DNA of 64,000 bases from contig JAAWHU010000008.1 of the NCBI GenBank assembly GCA_022796015.1, positions 1-64,000 of the forward strand. Direction: 5' to 3'. A model generated the notes under the pieces. It worked only from the letters and a program-made list of their open reading frames with translations. It was not told where the DNA came from and did not search any database. Made by a program: the position numbers and the translations under genes. Source of the DNA: Hungatella sp. (GTDB taxonomy: Bacteria; Bacillota; Clostridia; Lachnospirales; Lachnospiraceae). Below, one piece after another: positions 1-7,923 of this stretch (its first letter is position 1; each line of letters opens with the position of its first letter).

Positions 1-107
1 AATTGCCCGACTAAAGCCCGACCCGTCCGGCAGTCAGCCGGACAGGGAACGGCAAAATTTTTTACACTTCTTTTACTTCTTTATCTCACATGAGCAAAGC
101 ACAGTGC

Positions 108-1430
108 TTAAAACACCACCTTATAAATATTATAGAACCCGGTCAGAGTCACAATCCCCACCAACACCGGCGTGAGATAGCGGATGCAGATGATCCAGCC
201 TTTTTTAAGTTTAAAAGAAGCTCCGTTTTTCTCAATCTCCTCCACCAAATACTCCGGATTCCATTTCCAGCCTATATAGTAACACATGGCAAGACCGCCT
301 AAGGGAAGAAGAATATTATCCGTAATCATTCCCACAAAATCAAACAGACCGTAATTCAGAATCTGTACCTGTCCCAGAACACCGAAGGACAGGGCGCTTG
401 GAATACCCAGGACAAAAATTGCCGCTCCGATTATGAGTGTTGCCTTTTTTCTGGCAATTCCCAGTGTATCAATGGCAAATGACACTGATACTTCCAGAAG
501 GGCGATGGCGCTGGTGATGGCAGCAAAAAAGACCAAGGTAAAGAAAAGGCAGGCAAAGAGCTCCCCTCCTGCAATGGCGGAAAAAACCCTGGGCAGGGTG
601 CCGAAGATCAGTCCTGGGCCCTGGCCAGGCTCAAGGCCGAATGCAAACACTGCCGGGAAAATGGCGATTCCGGCCAAAATAGCAATAAAAGTATCAAGAC
701 CTGCCACCATAAGGCAGCTCTGGGGAATATTTTCCTTGTCTCCCAGATAGCTTCCGTAGGTGATGGTGATGCCCATGCACAAACTCAGGGAATAGAACAC
801 CTGGCCTAAAGCACTGCTGACAGAATTCAGGTTAAATGCCGAAAAATCAGGGACAAAGATAAATGCAAGGCCCCCATCCGCCCCAGGCAGAGTCAAGCTT
901 CTGACAATAATGATTAGGAGCAGAACAAATAAAAGGGGCATCATAACCTTGCTTGCCTTCTCAATTCCGTTGATTCCGAAATAACACACTGTCGTGGTAA
1001 GGGCAATAAACAGCAGATGCCACAGCACCGGCTCTGTGCTGCCGATAAATCCATCAAAATCTGCCGGTGCCTGCAAGGTGGTGCCGTAGCTGACAATATA
1101 CTTGATAATCCATCCACCTATGACACTGTAATACGATAAAATAATAAAGGCAGCCAGGACACCGAAGACTCCTGTAATTCTCGCATGAGAATGAATATCG
1201 CCGTAAGCCTGAACCGGGTCATGACGGGTCCTGCGGCCAAGAGACATCTCTGTGATCATCACCGGAATTCCCAAAATCACCACAAAAAAAAGATATGCAA
1301 TAAAAAACGGAAAACCTCCGTTGCGCCCCATAAGATAAGGAAATTTCCACAGATTGCCAAGGCCAATGGCCGCACCTGCCGTTGCCATAATAAATCCAAG
1401 CTTACTTGCCCATTGCGTTTTTACTTTCAT
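108..1430 (-). CDS. Sodium-dependent transporter, NSS/SNF family
   Basis: A 440-residue multi-pass membrane protein with about eleven hydrophobic segments. The N-terminus carries the neurotransmitter:sodium symporter signature: a GAAIGLGNLWKFPY segment at about residues 19-32, followed by NGGFPFF. Family members import amino acids or related small molecules by Na+ symport in the cytoplasmic membrane; the substrate cannot be read from sequence. Bacterial members commonly have 11-12 TM segments and 440-510 residues, so this is a full-length short form. The start is supported by a GAGGGAG-type Shine-Dalgarno about 8 nt upstream and a good sigma-A promoter at 1498-1526. It appears monocistronic. 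Confidence 0.92.
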   Translation of the reverse strand: MKVKTQWASKLGFIMATAGAAIGLGNLWKFPYLMGRNGGFPFFIAYLFFVVILGIPVMITEMSLGRRTRHDPVQAYGDIHSHARITGVFGVLAAFIILSYYSVIGGWIIKYIVSYGTTLQAPADFDGFIGSTEPVLWHLLFIALTTTVCYFGINGIEKASKVMMPLLFVLLLIIIVRSLTLPGADGGLAFIFVPDFSAFNLNSVSSALGQVFYSLSLCMGITITYGSYLGDKENIPQSCLMVAGLDTFIAILAGIAIFPAVFAFGLEPGQGPGLIFGTLPRVFSAIAGGELFACLFFTLVFFAAITSAIALLEVSVSFAIDTLGIARKKATLIIGAAIFVLGIPSALSFGVLGQVQILNYGLFDFVGMITDNILLPLGGLAMCYYIGWKWNPEYLVEEIEKNGASFKLKKGWIICIRYLTPVLVGIVTLTGFYNIYKVVF

Positions 1431-1497
1431 CTCATTTTTCTCCCTCTTTTGTATGCCTTTTTTTCATATCAGACATAACTTGACGTTATAGAATATC

Positions 1498-1526
1498 ATT
1501 ATATCCTATTTGCCCTCATGTTTCAA
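1498..1526 (-). promoter_or_regulatory. Sigma-A promoter of the sodium transporter gene
   Basis: On the minus strand a TTGAAA -35 box (1521-1526) is followed after 17 nt by a perfect TATAAT -10 box (1498-1503), leaving a leader of about 60 nt before the transporter start at 1430. Seen directly; use as a promoter is inferred from consensus and position. Confidence 0.7.
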
Positions 1527-1657
1527 CCACAATCTTCCCCATCGTCTCCCATGGTTTCGCAGCCCGCCTTCTGCCGTTCTGCAAAGCCTCTTCCTCCCTT
1601 GGCCGCAGCAGTTCAATCAACACAACCCGGCCGCGGCTCCCTCCTCTGCCCCAAGCT

Positions 1658-1742
1658 CTCCCCTAACAGAAAGCGGCACACAATGGAAAGCCTCACACGA
1701 CGAAAAGTCTCATATGACGGAAAGCCTCACACGACGGAAAGC
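1658..1742. repeat. Five 17-bp tandem repeats
   Basis: Five consecutive 17-bp units (1658-1674, 1675-1691, 1692-1708, 1709-1725, 1726-1742) ending in GAAAGC/GAAAAGT. The last three are most alike (CTCACACGACGGAAAGC type) and the first two are decayed. They lie in the 336-bp non-coding gap between the transporter promoter and the end of spoVAB. I see no supported gene in this gap. Confidence 0.75.
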
Positions 1743-1766
1743 AAGGTTCAGGTATACCCCCTAACA

Positions 1767-2192
1767 TTACGCCCCCATCCCCGCAGAAAAATACAGGAGG
1801 GAGCCCAGCATTTTTCCTATTCCGATAGAAAAAATAATATACTGAAGCCCCACAGCCAGATGAATCCTCCGGCTGATTACCGGAATGGTCTTTAAAGTTT
1901 CCGCCAAAGACATTACAAGACATCCCACGAAAATCCCCACACTTACCCCGAACACCCCAAGAATCCAGGAACTTCCCAAAGGAACGGAAAATTCAAAGAG
2001 ATCCGCGGCATTGCCCAAAGCCCCTCCCAGGATAATAAAGGTCTCATAAAGCAGAATATGGTTTCTCGTCTTTGTCTTTCCGATCAGCCTGGGAAACACG
2101 CCGATAATGGCCAAAAAGGCAAAAACGCCGGCAGCGATAATGCCCCCGGCGCAGAGCCCGAACACTGCCAAAGCCATGAGTTTAAGTGACAT
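1767..2192 (-). CDS. spoVAB: Stage V sporulation protein AB
   Basis: A small integral membrane protein with four to five hydrophobic segments. It matches the SpoVAB family in length (141 aa from the chosen start, as in B. subtilis) and in its position directly after spoVAA. SpoVA proteins form the inner-membrane system that moves dipicolinic acid into the developing spore; the individual role of AB is not defined. An ATG eight codons further upstream is possible, but the ATG at 2192 has an AAAGGAG ribosome site at 10 nt spacing and overlaps the spoVAA end by 11 nt, suggesting translational coupling. Other spoVA genes (AC-AF) do not follow here. Confidence 0.85.
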   Translation of the reverse strand: MSLKLMALAVFGLCAGGIIAAGVFAFLAIIGVFPRLIGKTKTRNHILLYETFIILGGALGNAADLFEFSVPLGSSWILGVFGVSVGIFVGCLVMSLAETLKTIPVISRRIHLAVGLQYIIFSIGIGKMLGSLLYFSAGMGA

Positions 2193-2808
2193 CCACACCA
2201 GACTCCTTTCTTCCATCGTTCTGAATCAGGGTTTGACAGATATTATCCTCGTAGAGCCTCATCTCCACCTCAAGAGGAGTGGGATCCGTGTTAAGCTTCC
2301 AGACAGAAAAATGATTAAAAAACAAGATAACTCCCAGGGCCAGGCCTATGGAATAGGACAGCTCCAAAACCCTATAATCTCCTGCCTCCTCCCCAAGGGC
2401 CAGCCGGTAAATCTCCTGAAACACATCTCCCACACTGGCATCATTGTTAAAGGTCATAATGGCAAATGCCGCCCCGCAGAAGCAGATCAGGCACACAAAA
2501 ACCGTTTTGATCCACGGCCACACCCTGGCCGGGGGCTTGGGCCTCTGGTAATCAATGATGTAGTCCGTCTCCCCCATATTCTCCACCTGGATGGAGGGAT
2601 CCATCTGGGAAATCAGCTCCACCACATCCAGTACGCTTCCCACATACCGGTGATTTCTGTCCGAAGGGATCTTCATGATTTTTAAAGCCTTACACCGGCC
2701 GAGCACAGAAGAGTCATCGCTGTAAAGGGTGCTGATGTCCTTGAGGTATACATCCTTTTCATGAACCTCGGAAATCTGATTCAGCTTTAGATACAGACTT
2801 TTCCCCAT
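2182..2808 (-). CDS. spoVAA: Stage V sporulation protein AA
   Basis: A 208-residue protein (B. subtilis SpoVAA is about 206). It has a soluble N-terminal domain of about 110 residues, beginning MGKSLYLKLNQ, then two hydrophobic segments at about 112-135 and 155-180. It sits downstream of sigF, as spoVA genes do in many Bacillota. The expected role is in dipicolinate uptake by the forespore and release at germination, together with SpoVAB. The start codon lies 1 nt after the stop of a small membrane ORF, so the spoIIA-spoVA genes may be co-transcribed. Confidence 0.85.
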   Translation of the reverse strand: MGKSLYLKLNQISEVHEKDVYLKDISTLYSDDSSVLGRCKALKIMKIPSDRNHRYVGSVLDVVELISQMDPSIQVENMGETDYIIDYQRPKPPARVWPWIKTVFVCLICFCGAAFAIMTFNNDASVGDVFQEIYRLALGEEAGDYRVLELSYSIGLALGVILFFNHFSVWKLNTDPTPLEVEMRLYEDNICQTLIQNDGRKESGVDVT

Positions 2809-2809
2809 G

Positions 2810-2968
2810 TCATCCTATCTCCTTTATCTCTTCCTCGAGTCTCACCAGCATTCCTCCCGTATAATCCTGAGAGTCATTATAAAACAGGAGATACCAGAGG
2901 ATGGAGCCGAGTATTAAAATCACGGCCAGGGCAAAGAGATATCCCCAAATTCGTTTTAAAAATTCCAT
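2810..2968 (-). CDS. Small single-pass membrane protein between sigF and spoVAA
   Basis: A 52-codon ORF that begins MEFLKRIWGYLF, continues into a hydrophobic segment of about 20 residues (WGYLFALAVILILG...), and ends in an acidic tail VRLEEEIKEIG. The start at 2968 follows GGATGTGAT, close to the anti-SD complement AGGAGGTGAT; an in-frame ATG at 2983 is an alternative. Its stop is 1 nt before the spoVAA start. I do not recognise the family. The position suggests a small sporulation membrane protein expressed with the spoIIA/spoVA genes, which is inference. Confidence 0.6.
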   Translation of the reverse strand: MEFLKRIWGYLFALAVILILGSILWYLLFYNDSQDYTGGMLVRLEEEIKEIG

Positions 2969-3068
2969 TTTTATCACATCCATTCTTCTAAATTTGGAAA
3001 GCCGCTTTGCCCCCTTTCACGGGCTCTGCGGCAAGCTGATAAAGATAGTATGGCATTTTTTATGTTTT

Positions 3069-3791
3069 TTAAAACCTTTCCCTCATCTGTTTCAAAATTT
3101 TTTTCTCCAGCCTTGATACCTGTACCTGGGAAATGTTCAGAGCCTTTGCAATCTCCGTCTGAGTCTGATTCTCGTAATAACGCCTGAAAATGATTTCCCG
3201 CTCCTTTTCCCCTAACTGGCTGATGAGCTCCTCAAGCACTATATGATTTAAAAGCTTCTCATGGTCCTGATTCTCGTCCTCGATCTTATCCATAAGGCAG
3301 AGGCCGATTTCATCTTGTTTCTGAATGGTCTTGTACAACGACTCCACCTCTGCCCCTGCCTCCATGGAGGCTGCCACCTCCTCTTTGCTGGCCCCCAGCT
3401 CCTTGGCGATCTCTTCCACAGTAGGTTCCCTTCCCAGAGAGCTGGTCAGTGCCTCCCTCACTGTCTTAGCACGCATTCCCATTTCCTTTAAGGAACGGCT
3501 GACCTTGATCATTCCGTCGTCCCTGAGGAAACGTTTGATCTCTCCTGTGATCATAGGCACCGCATAGGTAGAAAACCGTACCTCATAGGACAGATCAAAC
3601 TTGTCGATTGCTTTTATAAGGCCAATGCTTCCGATCTGAAAAAGATCCTCCATATCGTATCCTCTGCCCTGAAATCTTCGGACAATGCTCCAGATTAATC
3701 CCATGTTCTCCAAAACCAGCTGATCTCTGGCTTCTTTATCCCCTTTGTGTGCTCTGTCTATAAGGGTCATGGTCTCATCCACGGCATTCAC
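3069..3791 (-). CDS. sigF: RNA polymerase sporulation sigma factor SigF
   Basis: A 240-residue sigma-70 family protein. Region 2 is visible as LVLENMGLIWSIVRRF and the -10 recognition stretch YEVRFSTYAVPMITGEIKRF. Region 3 follows (GREPTVEEIAKELG), and a C-terminal region 4 helix-turn-helix (TQTEIAKALNISQVQVSRLE). Its role is the first forespore-specific sigma factor, held inactive by SpoIIAB until asymmetric septation. The start overlaps the spoIIAB stop by 4 nt (ATGA), the classic spoIIAA-spoIIAB-sigF arrangement. Confidence 0.95.
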   Translation of the reverse strand: MNAVDETMTLIDRAHKGDKEARDQLVLENMGLIWSIVRRFQGRGYDMEDLFQIGSIGLIKAIDKFDLSYEVRFSTYAVPMITGEIKRFLRDDGMIKVSRSLKEMGMRAKTVREALTSSLGREPTVEEIAKELGASKEEVAASMEAGAEVESLYKTIQKQDEIGLCLMDKIEDENQDHEKLLNHIVLEELISQLGEKEREIIFRRYYENQTQTEIAKALNISQVQVSRLEKKILKQMRERF

Positions 3792-4441
3792 CTGCCTATC
3801 TGCCTTTTCATAGTCACCCGGGTTCCCTGCCCCGGTGCGGACTCTACCTGGACTTCATCCATAAAAGCCTCCATAAACGAGAAACCCATGCCGGATCTCT
3901 CTCCTGTTCTGTCTGTAGTGTACATAGGCTCCATAGCTTTCTTCACATCGGCAATCCCAACTCCTGTATCCTTCACCGTCACCGTCAGCTCTTTTCCCTG
4001 AATGGACACCTCCAGGTAAAGGATCCCTGGCTTTCCCTGGTATCCATGGATAATCCCGTTGGTCACAGCCTCCGACACCGCGGTCTTTACATCATCAATC
4101 TCCTCCATAGTAGGATTCAGACGGCTCATAAACACGGCCACAGCTACCCTGGCAAACTCCTCGTTCCTTGACCGGCTCTCAATCTCCATGCGCAGAGTCT
4201 CTGACTCCATCTTGAGCGCCTCCGCATCTCCCTCTCCCATGCTACTGCCTTCCTCGGCCCTTTCTCCCACAGTCCTGCCTTCCTCGGCCTTCTCTACCGC
4301 AGCCCTGCCTTCCTCAGCCCTCTCCTTTGCAGCCCTGCTCTCTTCGGCCCTCTCTCCTGCAGCCCTGCCTTCCTCGGCTCTTTCTCCCGCAGTTCGGCTC
4401 TCTTCGGCTCTCTCTCCTGTCTCACGTTCTCTTTCTGACAT
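3788..4441 (-). CDS. spoIIAB: Anti-sigma F factor SpoIIAB with an N-terminal repeat extension
   Basis: The C-terminal 140 residues (from Met78) are a complete SpoIIAB. It is a GHKL serine kinase with an N-box (EAVTNGIIHGY), a DTGVGIAD G1 loop and a RSGMGFSFME G2 region. It binds SigF and phosphorylates SpoIIAA. The first 77 residues are extra: six 10-residue units of the GERAEEGRAA type, rich in Glu, Arg and Ala and probably helical. B. subtilis SpoIIAB is 146 residues and begins where Met78 lies. The long start at 4441 has an AAGGAG site at 10 nt; the inner ATG at 4210 also has a GGAGG site at 8 nt, so either or both may be used. Confidence 0.9.
   Translation of the reverse strand: MSERERETGERAEESRTAGERAEEGRAAGERAEESRAAKERAEEGRAAVEKAEEGRTVGERAEEGSSMGEGDAEALKMESETLRMEIESRSRNEEFARVAVAVFMSRLNPTMEEIDDVKTAVSEAVTNGIIHGYQGKPGILYLEVSIQGKELTVTVKDTGVGIADVKKAMEPMYTTDRTGERSGMGFSFMEAFMDEVQVESAPGQGTRVTMKRQIGR
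4238..4417 (-). repeat. Six 30-bp in-frame coding repeats in spoIIAB
   Basis: Six tandem 30-bp units encode residues 9-68 of the long SpoIIAB form. The consensus is G-E-R-A-E-E-(G/S)-R-(A/T)-A, with variants K-E-R and V-E-K. The reading frame is kept throughout, unlike a random non-coding repeat. Because the unit is a multiple of three, copy number could change without a frameshift. Confidence 0.85.
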
Positions 4442-4491
4442 CTCTTTCTGACTCCTTCCCGGCCTTTTGGCGCCTTTTTCCTTCTCCTATC

Positions 4492-4533
4492 CTATGTATC
4501 GGCATGGGCCGCTTTGCGGCCCTGCCAAGTCAT
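4492..4533 (-). CDS. Possible 13-aa leader ORF overlapping a hairpin, upstream of spoIIAB
   Basis: The spoIIAA-spoIIAB gap is 134 nt, although these genes usually abut. It contains ATG plus 12 codons (MTWQGRKAAHADT) and a stop, with an AGGAGG ribosome site (4545-4550) 11 nt upstream. The ORF spans a strong hairpin at 4501-4526. It may be a leader peptide or just the remnant of an older spoIIAB start; no function is claimed. Confidence 0.3.
   Translation of the reverse strand: MTWQGRKAAHADT
4501..4526 (-). other. GC-rich RNA hairpin between spoIIAA and spoIIAB
   Basis: GGCA-t-GGGCCGC, a TTT loop, then GCGGCCC-TGCC: an 11-bp stem with a single bulged base. No T-run follows on either strand, so it is not a standard terminator. 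It may act as an RNA processing or stability element inside the spoIIA transcript. Confidence 0.6.
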
Positions 4534-4575
4534 GAAAACACGCTCCTCCTATGAACCCTTCTCTCACAAGGATTC

Positions 4576-4917
4576 TTAACCGACGATTGCCGATTCCTTG
4601 GAGTCATACTGAGGCACCAGCTTGCCGATGCCGCCGATGGACAGCACCCTGAGAATCTGAACGCCTGCCCCATATAACGCTACCTTTCCCCCGCTGCGCT
4701 CCATCTGTTTATATCGGTTCAAAAGGATGCCGATTCCTGACGAATCCATGAAAACGGTTTTCGAGAAATCAAACACAATCTTTGTAATATAATTTTCTGC
4801 CAGCAGAAGATCCGTCTCATACCTGAGATTTCTGCAGTTGTGATGATCCAGTTCCTTGGGCATATGAATCACCAGCACCTGCCCCTTCGCCTCATAACTA
4901 AATGACTGTCCTTCCAT
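4576..4917 (-). CDS. spoIIAA: Anti-anti-sigma factor SpoIIAA
   Basis: A 113-residue STAS-domain protein, standard for the family. The phosphorylation loop reads FMDSSGIGILLNRYK, with the serine pair at residues 59-60 where SpoIIAB phosphorylates its partner. Unphosphorylated SpoIIAA binds SpoIIAB and frees SigF in the forespore. It is the first gene of spoIIA; upstream lies only the terminator of the TPR gene, so its promoter must lie in about 4918-4967. A sigma-H promoter is expected from other Bacillota, but I could not pick a clear one. Confidence 0.95.
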   Translation of the reverse strand: MEGQSFSYEAKGQVLVIHMPKELDHHNCRNLRYETDLLLAENYITKIVFDFSKTVFMDSSGIGILLNRYKQMERSGGKVALYGAGVQILRVLSIGGIGKLVPQYDSKESAIVG

Positions 4918-4963
4918 GAATCCATTCCTCTCTTTCTATCATTACCTTATAGCCAGATACAGC

Positions 4964-5006
4964 AAAAGGAAGACACCACCCTGTCTTATCCTTCGTAGTG
5001 TCTTCC
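4964..5006 (-). terminator. Terminator downstream of the TPR membrane protein gene
   Basis: On the minus strand a GGAAGACAC/GTGTCTTCC stem (4998-5006 with 4968-4976) is followed by TTTT (4964-4967). It lies 20 nt past the stop of the gene at 5026-6330 and separates it from spoIIAA. Confidence 0.65.
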
Positions 5007-5025
5007 TTCCTGCTTCTCTTTTTCC

Positions 5026-6330
5026 TCAGTATCCTCTGGCCTCCTTGGCCAGTACGGCCAGTTCCGTATTGGGATAATTCATGATCACCTGGCCCAACAG
5101 CTCATTAGCCTTGTCCCGCTCGTCCCGGCTCTGATAGATCATGGCCATGTCGTAGATTACCTGAGGATTATCCCCCTTGATATTCAGGCTTTTCTGATAA
5201 TAGTCAAGGGCCTCCTCCTGCTTCTTCCCATCCCTGGCCTTGTCTCCCAGATCGGCCAGCACCTGAAATCCTTCCGCAGTCATATAATTGGTAATCTCCC
5301 CCACCACGGCGGCCGTGTCAGGGTCTGTAATCAGGGAAATATCCATGTCCGCGTACACCGTGGCCACAGTCTCCATATCCTGGGCCGCCTGGGCCTTTAA
5401 GATCTGCACCAATCTCTGATACTGCCTGATGACGCCTTCCTCATTCTGCTGCATGTCCAGAAGGCTGGCCATGGCATTGTCCCTCTCCGACTCCATGGAA
5501 CTGATATCACTTTTAAGGGCATCCAGCTCCAGATTCTTCTGGTTCACCTGCTCCAGCACCCCTGTCATCTCCTGGTTATGTCTGTGGTTCAGTTCTCGTT
5601 CCATGGCTGGCATGACCAGAAACCAGATGACAGCAGCCCCCAGAACCAGACCTACCGCAATATTGATGATGGTCAGCCACCCGGTGGTCTCCTTGTAGGT
5701 AGGCGGAAGAATAATATCGTCGTCCTGCATCTGCCTGTGGGAAAATGCGGCGTCCATCTTCCTGCGCTCCACCTCCGCCCGCCCTGTGTGGGACTTGACT
5801 ATGGACATGTACCACAAAGCCTTGGGATGGCTTTTATCGATCTGCAGCACCTTCTGTAAGGATTTGCCCGCTTTGGTGTAATCCCCATGGCTCATATACA
5901 GAAGTGCCAGTACCAGGTGCGCCTTGACAAAATGAGGGTTAAACTCCACGACCCGTCCCAGAAGGAGAACCGCCAGATCATCGCTTCCCGTCTGGGCATG
6001 GTAGAGTCCCTGGTTATATTTCTTAATATTCTGGCTTTCTGCCTCCAGCCTTCCCGGCTTATCCTGGATCTCGCGAAGATACAGGGCTGCCCGGTTCTTA
6101 TCCGGCTGCAGGTTCATACTGATCACCCACTGAACCAGGCTTTCCGCCGTCTCTCCCATCTCGTAGTAGATCAGTCCCAGAAGATTTCTCGCATCCGTCT
6201 GGTATTTATGAAAATGCAGGCTCTTTTTCAGACACTCTGCTGCCCCTGTCAGGTCTCGTATCTTTGCCTTCTCAAGCCCCTGGTTATAGTAACCGTTGGC
6301 TATACGCTGGCATCTTCTCGCATAATCCAT
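5026..6330 (-). CDS. Membrane-anchored tetratricopeptide-repeat protein
   Basis: A 434-residue protein in three parts. An N-terminal TPR array covers about residues 1-200, with units such as KAHLVLALLYMSHGDYTKAG. One transmembrane segment lies at about 220-240 (TIINIAVGLVLGAAVIWFLV). A coiled coil at about 245-320 is followed by a second, C-terminal TPR block at about 365-430. The layout suggests a scaffold with repeats on both sides of the membrane, but partners are unknown. It follows folC and a 45-codon ORF with very short gaps, so it is probably in that operon. Confidence 0.75.
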   Translation of the reverse strand: MDYARRCQRIANGYYNQGLEKAKIRDLTGAAECLKKSLHFHKYQTDARNLLGLIYYEMGETAESLVQWVISMNLQPDKNRAALYLREIQDKPGRLEAESQNIKKYNQGLYHAQTGSDDLAVLLLGRVVEFNPHFVKAHLVLALLYMSHGDYTKAGKSLQKVLQIDKSHPKALWYMSIVKSHTGRAEVERRKMDAAFSHRQMQDDDIILPPTYKETTGWLTIINIAVGLVLGAAVIWFLVMPAMERELNHRHNQEMTGVLEQVNQKNLELDALKSDISSMESERDNAMASLLDMQQNEEGVIRQYQRLVQILKAQAAQDMETVATVYADMDISLITDPDTAAVVGEITNYMTAEGFQVLADLGDKARDGKKQEEALDYYQKSLNIKGDNPQVIYDMAMIYQSRDERDKANELLGQVIMNYPNTELAVLAKEARGY

Positions 6331-6334
6331 ATAG

Positions 6335-6472
6335 CTACTCTTTTCTCTCTTTGATTAATTCCATCATAATATCCGTCATATCTGTCAGATCATTCTTTCC
6401 GATGGCGTCTTCCACCGCCTCAATCTCCAGACTGGGCTTATAATGGCTTAATTCCTCTTCAAAATCAATCAT
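6335..6472 (-). CDS. Small acidic protein encoded between folC and the TPR gene
   Basis: A 45-codon ORF, MIDFEEELSHYKPSLEIEAV and onward, ending ELIKERKE. It is acidic, probably helical and has no membrane segment. Its ATG overlaps the folC stop by 8 nt (ATGATTGA), and its stop lies 4 nt before the TPR-protein ATG, so it is tightly sandwiched in an operon. This coupling supports it as a real gene. The family is not recognised. Confidence 0.6.
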   Translation of the reverse strand: MIDFEEELSHYKPSLEIEAVEDAIGKNDLTDMTDIMMELIKERKE

Positions 6473-7796
6473 TGCCATCTCCTCTTAACAGGGCTTTCAC
6501 CTCTCCCACCAGATACAGGGAACCGGCGCAGAAAGCCGGCCCATCTCCCTTTTCTCTTAAGAAATGCTCCCAGGCCTCCTTCACAGAGGAAAATGCCTCC
6601 ACCGGGCACCCCAGCCTCTGACGGAATTCCCGGGCAAGACAGTCCGCCTCCACGCTTCTTGCCGTGCCCATATGGGCAATGGTCACATGGCTGATCTTAA
6701 GGGCGCTGCAGAGCTCCTCGATCATCCTGTGGTACTCCTTGTCCGACACCACGCCGAACATCAGGGTCACCGCCCCGCCTGTCTCCTCCTGCATCCTCTT
6801 AAGGGTCCGGGTCAGGGCTTCCATGCCTCCGGTGTTGTGGGCTCCATCCAGGTAGACTCCCGGAAGAACTTCCTCCATACGCCCCGGCCAAAAGCAGCTC
6901 TTTACACCGTCTCTCATATGTTCCGTCCGGATATCCGCTGCCTTTATCTCCTTTAGCAGGCCTGCCGCCTTCACCGCCAGGGTTCCGTTCATCATCTGAT
7001 AATCCGCCTGGGAAGAGATCCGAAACTCTACCGGCTCCCCATCTGCTTCCACCAGAATCCGCACTCCTCCTGGGTCTCTGCCTGCAAGCCGGTAATCCTC
7101 TTCCCCCACAGGATATAGGGGACAGTGAAGCTGCCTTGCCCTCCTGCGGATCACCTGGCTGCTCTCCGGACAGCCGGCATCATACACCACCGGCCTGCCC
7201 TCCTTCAGAATCCCTGCCTTCTGCGCGGCGATCTCTGCAAGAGTGCTTCCCAGAAACTGCATGTGATCCATGCTTACGGAGGTAATCACCGTCATCAGAG
7301 GGTTCTTAATCACATTGGTGGTATCCAAAAGCCCTCCCATGCCTGTCTCCAGAATCACAAAATCCGGCTTTTCCTTCTGGCACAAAGCCATAAACATATA
7401 GAATAGATATTCAAAATAGGTAGGAGGCAGATACCCCCGGGATACCATGTTCCCGGACAGCTCCTTTATCCGATCAAAAGCCTGCAAAAACCCTTTGTCT
7501 TTTACCGGCGCTCCATCTATGAGAAACCGTTCCTTTGTACTGATGAGATGGGGGGATATGAAAGTCCCCGCCTTGTAACCTGCCTTATTCAGTATGGAAG
7601 TCATGTAAGCACAGACAGACCCCTTCCCGTTGGTCCCCGCCACATGAATGATCTTTAAGGATTCGTCAGGACTGCCAAGCTCTGTTAAGAAATCTCTGAT
7701 GGACTCAAGGCTGTTCTTTCTTGAAGCCCACATAGGGATCTGGTTTAAATAGTCTTCGGCCTCTGCCACGGTCTTGATCTCTGCCATGATTATCAC
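6465..7796 (-). CDS. folC: Folylpolyglutamate synthase / dihydrofolate synthase
   Basis: A 443-residue Mur-ligase-fold enzyme that adds glutamate to folates in the cytosol. The P-loop GTNGKGSVCAYMTSIL and the following TFISPHL identify the FolC family. The central ATPase shows ILETGMGGLLDTTNV and DHMQFLGSTLAEIAAQKAGI, and the C-terminal domain carries the LDGAHN motif at about residue 325. Length is normal. The gene starts about 130 nt downstream of valS and is followed by two translationally close ORFs. Confidence 0.95.
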   Translation of the reverse strand: MIIMAEIKTVAEAEDYLNQIPMWASRKNSLESIRDFLTELGSPDESLKIIHVAGTNGKGSVCAYMTSILNKAGYKAGTFISPHLISTKERFLIDGAPVKDKGFLQAFDRIKELSGNMVSRGYLPPTYFEYLFYMFMALCQKEKPDFVILETGMGGLLDTTNVIKNPLMTVITSVSMDHMQFLGSTLAEIAAQKAGILKEGRPVVYDAGCPESSQVIRRRARQLHCPLYPVGEEDYRLAGRDPGGVRILVEADGEPVEFRISSQADYQMMNGTLAVKAAGLLKEIKAADIRTEHMRDGVKSCFWPGRMEEVLPGVYLDGAHNTGGMEALTRTLKRMQEETGGAVTLMFGVVSDKEYHRMIEELCSALKISHVTIAHMGTARSVEADCLAREFRQRLGCPVEAFSSVKEAWEHFLREKGDGPAFCAGSLYLVGEVKALLRGDGND

Positions 7797-7895
7797 ACTC
7801 CCATCTTACTTATTATAATATATGTAAACCAATATGCAACTATTTTTTTTCGAGGAAACATGACAATTATAGAGAAAAAGAGGCCGGAACCTGGA

Positions 7896-7918
7896 AGCGG
7901 GCGCATATCGCGCCCGCT
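7896..7918 (-). terminator. Strong hairpin after valS
   Basis: A perfect 9-bp stem AGCGGGCGC/GCGCCCGCT with an ATATC loop lies 5 nt past the valS stop. The minus-strand T-tract (CTTTTTC) comes only about 15 nt later, so termination is plausible but not textbook. Confidence 0.5.
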
Positions 7919-7923
7919 AAATC

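Noticed and set aside
1..60. GTCCGGC/GCCGGAC hairpin near the window start
   Set aside because: A stem is present, but the T-run lies about 14 nt away. Without the upstream gene its role cannot be judged.
1755..1790. 14-bp match between the spoVAB end and position about 29927 (ACGCCCCCATCCCC)
   Set aside because: The shared stretch is too short and GC-rich to support a repeat family, and flanks differ.
4238..4417. CRISPR-like repeat array
   Set aside because: The 30-bp units are tandem without spacers and encode a regular in-frame peptide.
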